Shown here in pieces: positions 1 through 7,720 of a DNA stretch of 14,869 nucleotides (its first letter is position 1; the number at the start of each line of letters is the position of its first letter). The DNA lies in NCBI GenBank assembly GCA_948560485.1, contig CAOXUF010000026.1, positions 1-14,869 on the forward strand, written 5' to 3'. Made by a program: the position numbers and the translations under genes. The notes under the pieces are model-generated. The model saw nothing but the letters and a program-made list of their open reading frames with translations, searched no databases and was not told the DNA's origin. Origin of the DNA: an uncultured Eubacterium sp. Its GTDB lineage: Bacteria > Bacillota_A > Clostridia > Lachnospirales > Lachnospiraceae.

Positions 1-156
1 TGCGCTGGCTCCGCCAGCTACCCCTTTGTGGACTTGCCGCACAGAATCTTCTTGCACTGCCATCTATTTTAAGTCTGGCAAGTTTTGAAATTCTGGCTGA
101 AATTCTTCCCGCCATTCTTGAAATGTGATATATTCAAAAATATTTGAAATTACCTA

Positions 157-187
157 TTGACCCTCACGGAACGTCATGGGTTAGAGT
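157..187 (+). promoter_or_regulatory. MerR-type promoter/operator of the TipA-like regulator
   Basis: A -35 box TTGACC (157-162) and a -10-like TAGAGT (182-187) are separated by 19 bp. This is the long spacer characteristic of promoters that MerR-family proteins activate by distorting the DNA. The spacer holds an imperfect dyad, ACCCTCACG-gaa-CGTCATGGGT, as in other MerR operators. The promoter lies directly upstream of the merR-type gene, so autoregulation is the natural inference. A second controlled gene is not seen nearby. Confidence 0.7.
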
Positions 188-217
188 GGATATATCAAGA
201 ACAGGAGGCCGACAGCT

Positions 218-1066
218 ATGAGGACAGTAAAAGAAGTATCAAACTTAACAGGTATCAGCGTGCGTACGCTCCACTATTATGATGAAATCGGACTGTTAAA
301 GCCGACTGGCAAAAGTGAAGCGGGATACCGGCTTTATGACGATAAAGCATTGGAAACATTACAGCAAGTGCTGTTCTTTCGTGAGTTTGATATTCCCCTG
401 AAGGAAATCAAAGCGGTTATGGCGAACCCGGCTCTTGACAGGAACCAGATTTTACAAATGCAGAGGAAAATGCTGACAGCAAAAAAGGAGCGTATGGAAC
501 GCCTGATTGCCAGCATTGACGACATCCTGAAAGGAGAAAACAAAATGGATTTTGCAGTTTTCAGTAAAACAGAGATTGAGGAAATGTTCCAGACTATGAT
601 GGAGCATATGCCAGAAAACATGAGAAACATCGCAATAAAAGAATTTGGGAGCATTGAACAATGGAAAAAGCATTACATGGAAGCCGTATCTTCTGAAAAA
701 ATGCAGAAAAGATATGCAAAGGTAGTTGAATGGTATGGCGGGAAAGACAAATTTTTATCTGTCGCCCAGAACCCCATCAGTAAAGAAGTTGCAGAAAGCT
801 ATAACAAACGGATTGAAGCAATTCTGCAAAAACTAATCGCTAAACGGGATTGTGCCGTGGATTCTTTTGAAGTAAAAGAGATAGTCGGGGAATACGGCTT
901 TGTTATGAAACAACTCTCACAGGTAAAAGAGGAAAAAGGATTCATGCTGGCGCAGGCACAGTATTACCGCAATGAAAAAATCAAGCCGATGACGGATGAA
1001 AAGTACGGAGATGGGGCTTCGGATTTTTTCGCACAGGCGATTGAAGCCTTTTATGGGAACGAATAA
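218..1066 (+). CDS. MerR-family transcriptional regulator with TipAS ligand-binding domain
   Basis: Predicted cytoplasmic transcription activator that would bind its own promoter dyad and respond to a bound small molecule. Residues 1-40 form the MerR winged helix-turn-helix (VKEVSNLTGISVRTLHYYDE, then GLLKP and GYRLY). Residues about 70-105 form the dimerisation coiled coil. The rest (about 115-282) matches the TipAS antibiotic-recognition domain (FGSIEQWKKHYMEAV, YGGKDKF, FMLAQAQYYRN). The length of 282 aa is normal for TipA/Mta-type proteins. The ATG at 218 follows AGGAGG (203-208) with a 9-base gap. In the family, TipAS domains bind thiopeptides or other drugs and the protein often switches on an efflux pump. 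No pump lies next to it here, because an IS element begins about 57 bases after the stop, so a former neighbour may have been lost. The ligand cannot be told from sequence. Confidence 0.9.
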   Translation: MRTVKEVSNLTGISVRTLHYYDEIGLLKPTGKSEAGYRLYDDKALETLQQVLFFREFDIPLKEIKAVMANPALDRNQILQMQRKMLTAKKERMERLIASIDDILKGENKMDFAVFSKTEIEEMFQTMMEHMPENMRNIAIKEFGSIEQWKKHYMEAVSSEKMQKRYAKVVEWYGGKDKFLSVAQNPISKEVAESYNKRIEAILQKLIAKRDCAVDSFEVKEIVGEYGFVMKQLSQVKEEKGFMLAQAQYYRNEKIKPMTDEKYGDGASDFFAQAIEAFYGNE

Positions 1067-1123
1067 AGAAAAGGACAACTAAATATCAGCCATCCATCAA
1101 TGGCGGCAAAGAGCAGGAAGAGG

Positions 1124-1143
1124 GTGTAAAAAATTCTGTGTCT
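1124..1143 (+). repeat. Left terminal inverted repeat of the IS256-family element
   Basis: This 20-base end pairs with 2729-2748 on the opposite strand at 17 of 20 positions. GTGTAAAA at the outer edge and TGTGTCT at the inner edge are identical in the two copies. It is the presumed transposase binding and cleavage site. Confidence 0.7.
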
Positions 1144-1400
1144 ATAGGATTTTAAGATTCCTTGATAAGAATTCGATATGTAAGATTTCGCTGTCGATTT
1201 TTTGAATTTCCTGTTGTCGATGGCTCCTTCTATTTATAGTATAACCATCATTGGAGTGTTTATACATCCGATTCGGATTTTTTTGCATCAAAAGAACAGC
1301 ATCTCAAGAACTGCTTTTTTGTGGGCTCTGCCCACACCCGGCCTCTGGAATAAGACTGGGCTTTTCTGGCAATCCTTTAAATGCCGATGGAATAAGGCTG

Positions 1401-1443
1401 GGGCGGCTCTTCGATTAGGGCAAGCCGCCCTGGCTTTTTCTTT
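1401..1443 (+). terminator. Rho-independent terminator pointing toward the transposase 3' end
   Basis: A perfect 8-bp stem (GGGCGGCT at 1401-1408, AGCCGCCC at 1423-1430) with a 14-base loop is followed by a T-rich tail (tggctttttctttc). In this orientation it would stop plus-strand transcripts, for example read-through from the regulator at 218-1066, before they run antisense into the transposase gene. On the minus strand the stem is not followed by a T-run. Confidence 0.55.
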
Positions 1444-1444
1444 C

Positions 1445-2659
1445 TTATAAATACTCAGTCAGCCTTTCCCCATACAATACGATCAGCTGGTTCAGCACCT
1501 GATCCCAGCCCCGGTATCTCTGCGTCCATTTTTTTGTGATGTTTTCACTGGCCAGATACAGCATTTTCTCTAAAGGCTGGTCACTGGGAAATACATTTTT
1601 GGTTTTTGTTACCTTTCGATACTGGCGGTTCAGCCCCTCCAGAATATTTGTCGTGTACATGATCTTTCTGATTTCTTCTGAGAACTGGAAAAAGGAACTT
1701 ACATCCTCCCAGTTATTCTCCCAATTCCGGATTGCATAGGGGTATTTTCGTCCCCACTTTTCCTTGAGCCCTTCCAGCTCGGCATATGCTGCCGTTTCAT
1801 TGGGGGCATTATATACCGCTTTGAAATCGCTGGAAAATTTCTTTAAGCCACTGTAGTTGACATACTTAAATGAATTCCGCAGCATATGAATGACGCACCT
1901 TTGGATCTGGGCCTGGGGATAGGCTGCGCTGATGGCTTCCTTAAAACCGGACAGCCCATCGACATAAAAGAACAACACATCCTTTAATCCGCGGTTTTTC
2001 AGGTCATTTAACATCCCCAGCCAGAATTTACTGGTCTCATTTGCTCCTACGGTGATACTAAGGATTTCCTTATAACCTTCGGTGGTAACTCCCAGCGCCA
2101 CATAAGCTGCCCGGCTGAGTATCCACCCATCTTCCCGTACTTTATAATGAATACAGTCCATAAATACAAAGGGATAGATAGGAGACAGGGGACGGGATTG
2201 CCACTCCTTGACCTGAGGCAGGATCTTATCTGTGATCTTGCTGACCATCTCTGCGGATAATTCAATCCCATAGAGTTCCTGAAGCTGGTCGTGGATATCA
2301 CGTGTACTCATTCCCCGGGCATACAGGGAGATGACTTTCTCTTCGATGCCGGAAATATCCCGCTGATATTTAGGAATGAGCCTGGGTTCAAACTCTCCAT
2401 TGCGGTCCCTGGGCACATCTACTTGAAATTCCCCATATTGGCTTTTGAGGGTCTTAGGGGAATGGCCGTTACGTTTATTGGTGGTGGTCAGATCCCCCTT
2501 CTGATTTTTTTCATATCCAAGGGAAGCATCCAGCTCTGCTTCCATAAGTTCCTGGAGAATATCTTTAAAACTTTCCTTGAGAAGGGAATAGACATCTGCA
2601 ACGCTGGAAATGTTGTTTTCCGAAATAATCTGTCGAATCTGCTCCTTAGCTACTGCCAT
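1445..2659 (-). CDS. IS256-family transposase (mutator type, DDE)
   Basis: This 404-aa protein is the expected size for IS256/Mutator-type transposases, which cut and rejoin the IS ends with a DDE active site. The visible catalytic candidates are D168 (in FVFMDCIHYK), D234 (in FFYVDGLSGFKEAI) and E341 (in NILEGLNRQYRK), with the conserved QRCVIHMLRN segment (253-262) between them. The N-terminal part carries ELDASLGYEK and RNGHSPKT, typical of the family's DNA-binding region. The ATG at 2657-2659 follows GGAG (2667-2670 on the opposite strand) at 6-7 bases. The frame has no internal stops, so the enzyme looks active. It is the only gene of the insertion sequence. Confidence 0.95.
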   Translation of the reverse strand: MAVAKEQIRQIISENNISSVADVYSLLKESFKDILQELMEAELDASLGYEKNQKGDLTTTNKRNGHSPKTLKSQYGEFQVDVPRDRNGEFEPRLIPKYQRDISGIEEKVISLYARGMSTRDIHDQLQELYGIELSAEMVSKITDKILPQVKEWQSRPLSPIYPFVFMDCIHYKVREDGWILSRAAYVALGVTTEGYKEILSITVGANETSKFWLGMLNDLKNRGLKDVLFFYVDGLSGFKEAISAAYPQAQIQRCVIHMLRNSFKYVNYSGLKKFSSDFKAVYNAPNETAAYAELEGLKEKWGRKYPYAIRNWENNWEDVSSFFQFSEEIRKIMYTTNILEGLNRQYRKVTKTKNVFPSDQPLEKMLYLASENITKKWTQRYRGWDQVLNQLIVLYGERLTEYL

Positions 2660-2677
2660 AAAAATACTCCTTTTCGA

Positions 2678-2703
2678 TAAGAATTGTCATATCTGAATTC
2701 TTA
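2678..2703. repeat. Inverted repeat in the transposase leader
   Basis: TAAGAATT (2678-2685) and AATTCTTA (2696-2703) form a perfect 8-bp dyad with a 10-base loop. It lies between the right IS end and the transposase ribosome binding site. It could be a site limiting transposase expression or subterminal transposase binding. The motif GATAAGAATT recurs near the left end at 1164-1173, which slightly favours a subterminal binding role. The function is inferred only. Confidence 0.4.
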
Positions 2704-2728
2704 CCAAAAAGGAGCCATTTTTTTCCAA

Positions 2729-2748
2729 AGACACAAACTATTTTACAC
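2729..2748 (-). repeat. Right terminal inverted repeat of the IS256-family element
   Basis: This is the mate of the left end at 1124-1143, with 17 of 20 positions identical when read on the minus strand. The DNA immediately outside (from 2751) is the interior of an integrase gene. Confidence 0.7.
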
Positions 2749-2750
2749 TA

Positions 2751-3194
2751 CCTACGCTTCACATCGCCGTCTTTGGTTCCCCTTACCATCTCATGTTCGA
2801 AAAAGGATTTGGTATAGGGAAAAATGTGGTCATGCTTGTGGAGGCCGTAAAGGCGTTCTGTGTAGCTTTTCAGCTCGTCCCGGGAAATTCCGGAATGAAT
2901 ATGGTCCGGACGCTTTTGGGGGTCTTAGGCGGCGTAATCACATCCCTGTTGCCTATACGCTGGAAGGATTTGTTGACGGTCAGGGAACAGTCCTTAAAAT
3001 TAATGTCCCCATATTCCAAGGCAAGCAGTTCCCCGGTACGCAGCCCGGTATAATACAGGGTAAGGAATCCGGCCCTTGCCTTCACGCTGGAATTTAAAAC
3101 CACGCTTCTTTTTCTGCTTTTGTGCTCCGGTGTAGTCTGTGTAGTAAAATTTACAGAACCACGTTCCGGTTTTCTGGTCTTTATATGCTGGCAT
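2751..3194 (-). pseudogene. int: Tn916/Tn1549-type tyrosine recombinase (integrase), broken
   Basis: The gene starts well, with ATG at 3192-3194 behind AAAGGAG, and encodes MPAYKDQKTGTWFCKFYYTD..QKKKRGFK, the N-terminal arm-binding domain of conjugative-transposon integrases. Around 3085 the frame jumps. The core-binding domain is missing and a second frame carries FLTLYYTGLRTGELLALEYG, which includes the first catalytic arginine, then continues to SVRTIFIPEF. Near 2883 one base appears to be lost, and a third frame continues RDELKSYTERLYGLHKHDHI through GTKDGDVKR. The gene then stops at the IS256 right end, so the C-terminal H-x-x-R and tyrosine catalytic region is absent. Three lesions (internal deletion, 1-base frameshift, IS truncation) make it inactive. 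In intact elements this enzyme inserts and excises an integrative conjugative element, so the region is likely a relic of one. Confidence 0.88.
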
Positions 3195-3340
3195 GTCAAT
3201 ATTCTCCTTTCATCCGGCTGGGGCGGGCGTGAGATGGCTGGAAGGATGATTGACATATTTTCATAAACTGATATAATAGATTTAACAGGACAGCCAGAAG
3301 GTGAGCGCGATTCACCCGACCCGGCGAATAGATTTAACTA

Positions 3341-3392
3341 TAAGAAATAGTCGTCTACTTTTCCAGGAGCAGGACGGCTATTTCTTATTTTT
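3341..3392 (+). terminator. Strong long-stem intrinsic terminator
   Basis: TAAGAAATAGTCGTC (3341-3355) pairs with GACGGCTATTTCTTA (3373-3387). Of the 15 positions, 14 are Watson-Crick pairs and one is a U-G wobble in RNA. The loop is 17 bases and TTTTT (3388-3392) follows. No plus-strand gene ends just before it, so it was probably left behind when its gene was lost, or it insulates the integrase region from plus-strand transcription. I have an impression of similar hairpins from Tn1549-like elements, but this is unverified. Confidence 0.7.
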
Positions 3393-3996
3393 CATGTTCA
3401 GAATTGCTACGGTCAGAAGACTGGCGGTAGACGGTTCCGATCAGGAGCGCTGCGGGGCTTCCCGGCCCAGTCTGGATCGGGAAGCCTGCGGAACGGATCA
3501 GGACTCAAGATTGCGCTGGCGCAATCAGGCAGCCTCGGGGGATTTTCCCTACGGCGCAACCGGGGACAAGTGTCCGCCGTTGAGCCGGGGCCCAGATGGG
3601 GCTGAGGTCTGCCGGATCAGCAGACCGGAGCATTTGTCCGGCAGGTGTCAACCATTTTGTGGTCAGTAATTGAATTATTTTTTCTGAGTTTTTCCAATTC
3701 TGAAATGTAGTAGCCAGATGAGTGGAAGTAGGATCGGGATGTGCTTTTGCCTGGACGGGGCCCTGGCAATCCACAGCAGCCCCAATTAGCGTTTTATCCC
3801 CAGCCCTGAGCATACGGCCCGAAGTGTGCGGATATGGAAGAAGAGCCGGCTTTTTTCGCATTGCTTTTACAGGCGCTGTACGGGAGTGTGGATTTTCTAG
3901 TGGTGTGACAGTTTGCTAAAACAGCGGATATGTTCATCGTCTGTATCAACAAGATCGCCGAGGCGAGAAAACAGAAAAGATCCTCCTAAGCCGATT
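3393..3996. other. GC-rich gene-free stretch with several hairpins, likely remnant of a mobile element
   Basis: I find no gene here with a believable start, ribosome binding site and recognisable protein. The DNA is clearly richer in G+C than the operon to its right. It contains compact inverted repeats: GGCTTCCCG/CGGGAAGCC (3456-3464 and 3478-3486), GATTGCGC/GCGCAATC (3509-3516 and 3519-3526) and GGTCTGC/GCAGACC (3606-3612 and 3620-3626). Open frames exist on both strands but resemble nothing I know. A short frame ending at 3989 (from ATG 3930, ending ARKQKRSS) may be the tail of a lost gene. The best guess is eroded conjugative-element DNA continuing from the integrase remnant. Confidence 0.4.
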
Positions 3997-4063
3997 GGCA
4001 GAGTGGCGGTGGAGGTTCGTTTCCATAAGGACTATATGTTTGAAAAATTTAAACCACTCTGCC
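3997..4063. repeat. 10-bp perfect inverted repeat at the left edge of the defence operon
   Basis: GGCAGAGTGG (3997-4006) and CCACTCTGCC (4054-4063) are exact inverted copies 47 bases apart. Composition changes from GC-rich to AT-rich across this stretch, just before the operon promoter. It may be a recombination junction, an element end, or a transcript hairpin. No T-run follows the second arm, so it is not a typical terminator. Confidence 0.5.
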
Positions 4064-4120
4064 TAAGTATTTCATAATAAAAATGGGATGAAAATCGGAA
4101 TGGAAAACTTCAATATCTGG

Positions 4121-4149
4121 TTGCTATTGTTCCGATAGTGGAATATAAT
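4121..4149 (+). promoter_or_regulatory. Sigma-70/SigA-type promoter of the restriction operon
   Basis: TTGCTA (4121-4126) and a perfect TATAAT (4144-4149) have the ideal 17-bp spacing. They lie 25 bases before the first start codon, with GGGAGG between. TGCTAT (4122-4127) and ATAGCA (4152-4157) form a 6-bp dyad around the -10 box, a possible operator for the small DNA-binding protein encoded first. That last point is inference. No other promoter of this quality was seen within the operon. Confidence 0.7.
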
Positions 4150-4174
4150 AGATAGCAGTAGGGAGGATTCGCAT

Positions 4175-4357
4175 ATGGAGTATTTAACAACTGTAGAAAT
4201 GTCAAAAAAATGGAATATTTCCTCCAGAAGAATAGGTGTTTTATGTACAGAGGGAAGAATTGAGGGCGCAGTTAAGAAGGGTAAAATGTGGCTTATCCCA
4301 GCAGATGCAGTTAAGCCGTTAGATGGAAGATTTAAGCAGAATAAAGCAGAGGAATAG
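4175..4357 (+). CDS. Small excisionase-like helix-turn-helix protein, first gene of the operon
   Basis: This 60-aa protein is mostly one DNA-binding domain. A helix-turn-helix at residues 4-25 (LTTVEMSKKWNISSRRIGVL) is followed by a short wing (EGRIEGAVKKGKMWLIPADA), the layout of MerR-like or excisionase-like mini-regulators. The KMWLIPADAVKP ending is typical of this group. The start at 4175 has GGGAGG (4161-4166) eight bases upstream. It is the first gene after the promoter and lies 60 bases before the helicase, so it most likely controls the operon's expression, as controller proteins do in some restriction systems. An excisionase role for the nearby integrase remnant is possible but less likely, given orientation and distance. 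Confidence 0.8.
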   Translation: MEYLTTVEMSKKWNISSRRIGVLCTEGRIEGAVKKGKMWLIPADAVKPLDGRFKQNKAEE

Positions 4358-4417
4358 ATTGCAGCCTCATAATTAGAGAAATAACCTACATTGACTACGA
4401 AAGAAGGTGTGGATTTG

Positions 4418-7400
4418 ATGGAGCTTATTGATAATGTCAATAAAACTTTAAAGGATGATTTGGCGGTTACTATCCATAATGATAGTAAAGTATCTATTGC
4501 TGCGGCTTGTTTTTCAATCTACGCATTTCAGGAGCTTAAGCGAGAATTGAAGAGTGTGGATGAGTTGCGTTTTATATTTACGTCGCCTACATTTATTAAG
4601 GAAAAGGCTGCAAAAGAGAAGAGAGAATTTTATATACCAAGACAGACAAGGGAGCGTAGTCTGTATGGTTCTGAGTTTGAAGTAAAACTTAGGAACGAAA
4701 TGATGCAGAGAGCCATTGCAAAGGAGTGTGCTGAATGGATTCGTAAGAAAGCCACATTTAAGTCAAATGTTACAAGTGAAAATATGATGGGCTTTATGAA
4801 TGTGGATTCCAATAGCTATATGCCGATTAATGGTTTTACCACTATTGATTTGGGATGTGAACGTGGTAATAATGCTTATTATCCAATACAGAAGACGGAT
4901 ACTCCAATGAGTCAGTTTTATTTGGATTTGTTTGAACAGATTTGGAATGATGAATCCAGACTTCAGGAAGTTACTGATGAAGTGATTGATAGTATCACAA
5001 CGGTATATAATGAAAATTCTCCCGATTATATTTATTTTGTGACCCTATATAATATCTTTAATGAATTTTTGGAGGATGTATCAGAAGATGTGTTGCCGAA
5101 TGAAGCAACAGGATTTAAAGATAGTAAAATATGGAATTTATTGTATAACTTTCAGAGAGATGCAGTATTAGCAATTATTAATAAATTGGAAAAGTATAAT
5201 GGATGTATTCTTGCGGATTCGGTAGGACTTGGTAAGACATTTACATCCTTGGCAGTTATTAAATATTATGAGAACCGCAATAAATCTGTTTTGGTATTAT
5301 GTCCAAAGAAGCTGGCAAATAACTGGAATACCTATAAGGATAACTATGTGAATAATCCCATAGATGCTGACAGAATGCGTTATGATGTTTTATTCCATAC
5401 TGACCTTAGCAGGGAAGATGGTACATCAAATGGATTGGATTTAGACCGATTGAATTGGGGTAATTATGATTTAGTAGTAATTGATGAGTCTCACAATTTT
5501 CGAAATGGTGGAAGAGTATCGCAGGATGGATATAAAGAAAACCGCTATTTAAAATTGTTAAACAAGGTAATTAGAAAAGGTGTAAAGACGAAGGTGTTAA
5601 TGCTTTCAGCTACACCGGTTAATAATAGATTTGTTGATTTGAAAAATCAGATAGCCCTTGCCTATGAAGGTGAGAGCAGTGTTTTAGATAGCAAGTTAAA
5701 TACCAGTAGGAGTATTGAAGATATTTTTAAGCAGGCTCAGGGAGCATTTAATGCATGGGGCAAGTTGGAACCACAGGACAGAACAACTGCAAGGTTGCTT
5801 AAAATGCTCGATTTTGATTTCTTTGAGTTGTTGGATAGTGTGACTATTGCAAGGTCACGAAAACATATTGAGAAATATTACGACACATCGGATATTGGAA
5901 CATTCCCTAAAAGAAATATTCCAATATCAAAAAGACCAGGGCTTACAGACCTTGATACTGCTATTAACTACAATGAAATTTTTGAACAACTTAGTATGTT
6001 GCAGTTGTGTATCTATACACCGACATTATTTATCTTACCGTCAAAGCTTGAAAAATATATGAGTAAGTATGACAGCAGACAGGTTAAGGGAGGTCTTACA
6101 CAGTCAGGTCGTGAGCAGGGTATCAGAAGACTTATGGCAACAAATTTGATGAAACGTATGGAAAGTTCTGTATATGCGTTCCGACTGACTTTGGTGCGAA
6201 TCAAGGATTATATCGATAAGACAATAGAGACAATTACAGAATTTGAAAATACATCCCATTCACAGAGCATGGTATTCAGTGATATAACCAATATTCAGGA
6301 AACAGAGTTTGATGGCGATGATATAAATGATGATGCTCTTGCAATTGGTAAGAAGGTTAAAATTGACCTTGCTGACATGGACTACAAAACATGGAAGCAT
6401 GAGCTGGAAAAGGATAAGGAAATCTTGGATTTGCTGGTGTGCATGATTGCGGATATAACGCCTGAACATGATAGTAAGTTACAGGAATTGTTTGATGTAG
6501 TTGATGAAAAACAGAAACATCCGATTAACGCCGGCAATAAGAAAATCATTATCTTTACAGCATTTGCAGATACCGCAGATTATTTGTTTGAGACAGTATC
6601 TGTTTATGCTAAGAAGAAATTCAGCTTAGACACGGCATTGATAACAGGCTCTGTAGATGGCAAAACAACTATTTCAGGTCTTAAGACAGATTTGAATACC
6701 GTGCTTACATGTTTCTCACCCATATCTAAAGGGAAGAATTTGCTCCTGCCGAATCATACCGATGAGATAGATATTTTGATTGCTACTGACTGTATTTCAG
6801 AAGGTCAGAATCTTCAGGATTGTGATTACTTGATTAACTATGATATTCATTGGAATCCGGTCAGGATTATACAGCGATTTGGACGAATTGACCGTATCGG
6901 TAGTAAAAATGAGTGCATTCAGCTTGTGAATTTTTGGCCGGACTTGACACTGGACGAGTATATTAATCTGAAAGCCAGAGTAGAAACGAGGATGAAGATT
7001 GTGGATATGACTGCAACTGGTGATGACAATGTATTAAGTCCGGAGGAAAAAGGTGACTTGGAATATCGGAAACAGCAGCTTAAGCGATTACAGGAAGAAG
7101 TGGTGGATATTGAAGAAATGTCTTCAGGAATATCTATTATGGACTTGGGATTAAATGAATTTCGTTTAGATTTGCTGGATTATATGAAAACACACCATGA
7201 TGTCGAGAATGCACCATATGGAATGAATGCAGTAGTAAAAGGCAATGATGAACTACCGCCTGGAGTTATCTTTGTTCTCCGTAATGTGAAGAATGAAATA
7301 AACATTAACAGTCAGAACCGATTGCATCCGTTCTATTTGGTTTATATGTCAGATGATGGAGAGGTGGTCATTGACCATTTATCACCGAAAGAAATGCTGG

Positions 7401-7720
7401 ATTCATTCAGATACCTTTGTAAAGGTAAAACAGATCCTGATAAAGTATTGTGTACGGCTTTTAATGAAGAGACACAGGATGGGCGGAATATGAGTAAGTA
7501 TTCTGAACTATTGGGGGATTCCATTGCATCTATCATAGAAGTAAAAGACGAGAATGAGATGGATCGTTTCTTAAGCGGTAAGCAAATGAGCTTTTTATCA
7601 GAAACCATAAATGGACTGGATGATTTTGAATTAATCAGCTTCTTGGTTATCAAGTCAAATACCCCGCTGCAAGCAACGGGGCATCAAATTTGTAGCGCTG
7701 CAGAGCAGCGGGGTATTTGA
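4418..7720 (+). CDS. SNF2-like superfamily 2 helicase/translocase
   Basis: Large ATPase expected to move along double-stranded DNA. With start ATG 4418 (AGAAGGTG at 4403-4410, about 7 bases upstream) it is 1100 aa. An in-frame TTG at 4391 has no ribosome binding site. Motif I is ADSVGLGKT (266-274), motif II DESH (356-359), motif III SATP (397-400), and motif VI QRFGRIDRIG (819-828) follows ATDCISEGQNL. The N-terminal 230 residues resemble the part seen in phospholipase-D-like helicases (VSIAAACFSIYAFQ) but show no HKD catalytic motif, and I see no nuclease motif elsewhere. The enzyme may therefore act as a motor or remodeller rather than a cutter. It precedes DUF4391, Mod and Res in one operon. 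The last 22 residues (from S1080) come from a palindromic repeat inserted at the gene's end, so its natural C-terminus has been replaced. Confidence 0.9.
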   Translation: MELIDNVNKTLKDDLAVTIHNDSKVSIAAACFSIYAFQELKRELKSVDELRFIFTSPTFIKEKAAKEKREFYIPRQTRERSLYGSEFEVKLRNEMMQRAIAKECAEWIRKKATFKSNVTSENMMGFMNVDSNSYMPINGFTTIDLGCERGNNAYYPIQKTDTPMSQFYLDLFEQIWNDESRLQEVTDEVIDSITTVYNENSPDYIYFVTLYNIFNEFLEDVSEDVLPNEATGFKDSKIWNLLYNFQRDAVLAIINKLEKYNGCILADSVGLGKTFTSLAVIKYYENRNKSVLVLCPKKLANNWNTYKDNYVNNPIDADRMRYDVLFHTDLSREDGTSNGLDLDRLNWGNYDLVVIDESHNFRNGGRVSQDGYKENRYLKLLNKVIRKGVKTKVLMLSATPVNNRFVDLKNQIALAYEGESSVLDSKLNTSRSIEDIFKQAQGAFNAWGKLEPQDRTTARLLKMLDFDFFELLDSVTIARSRKHIEKYYDTSDIGTFPKRNIPISKRPGLTDLDTAINYNEIFEQLSMLQLCIYTPTLFILPSKLEKYMSKYDSRQVKGGLTQSGREQGIRRLMATNLMKRMESSVYAFRLTLVRIKDYIDKTIETITEFENTSHSQSMVFSDITNIQETEFDGDDINDDALAIGKKVKIDLADMDYKTWKHELEKDKEILDLLVCMIADITPEHDSKLQELFDVVDEKQKHPINAGNKKIIIFTAFADTADYLFETVSVYAKKKFSLDTALITGSVDGKTTISGLKTDLNTVLTCFSPISKGKNLLLPNHTDEIDILIATDCISEGQNLQDCDYLINYDIHWNPVRIIQRFGRIDRIGSKNECIQLVNFWPDLTLDEYINLKARVETRMKIVDMTATGDDNVLSPEEKGDLEYRKQQLKRLQEEVVDIEEMSSGISIMDLGLNEFRLDLLDYMKTHHDVENAPYGMNAVVKGNDELPPGVIFVLRNVKNEININSQNRLHPFYLVYMSDDGEVVIDHLSPKEMLDSFRYLCKGKTDPDKVLCTAFNEETQDGRNMSKYSELLGDSIASIIEVKDENEMDRFLSGKQMSFLSETINGLDDFELISFLVIKSNTPLQATGHQICSAAEQRGI

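Larger units (their letters stand above)
1124..2748. mobile_element. IS256-family insertion sequence, about 1.6 kb
   Basis: The boundaries are set by imperfect terminal inverted repeats. The left end at 1124-1143 and the right end, read on the minus strand from 2748 to 2729, share GTGTAAAA and TGTGTCT and agree at 17 of 20 positions. The element holds one transposase gene on the minus strand plus about 320 bases of non-coding DNA at its left end. That stretch includes a 6-bp hairpin (1321-1335) and a terminator-like hairpin (1401-1443). No target-site duplication is visible: the bases left of 1124 (ggaagagg) and right of 2748 (tacctacg) differ. IS256 elements normally make 8-9 bp duplications, so a rearrangement next to the element is likely. 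The exact ends could be off by one or two bases. Confidence 0.75.

Noticed and set aside
1..63. Minus-strand frame from ATG at 61-63 (MAVQEDSVRQVHKG...) running off the left edge
   Set aside because: It is only 21 codons in view, has no ribosome binding site upstream, and the peptide is not recognised, so it is not supportable as a gene.
1202..1450. 82-codon plus-strand frame left of the transposase
   Set aside because: It lies in IS non-coding DNA, spans two hairpins, has no ribosome binding site, and its product has no family resemblance.
3301..3919. Long open frames on both strands in the GC-rich stretch
   Set aside because: High GC lowers stop-codon frequency. The frames overlap each other on opposite strands, lack ribosome binding sites and show no known motif.
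3930..3989. 19-codon frame ending ARKQKRSS
   Set aside because: It is too short, has no ribosome binding site, and could only be a fragment of a lost gene.
4391..4417. TTG start upstream for the SNF2-like helicase
   Set aside because: No ribosome binding site precedes it, while AGAAGGTG sits correctly before ATG 4418.
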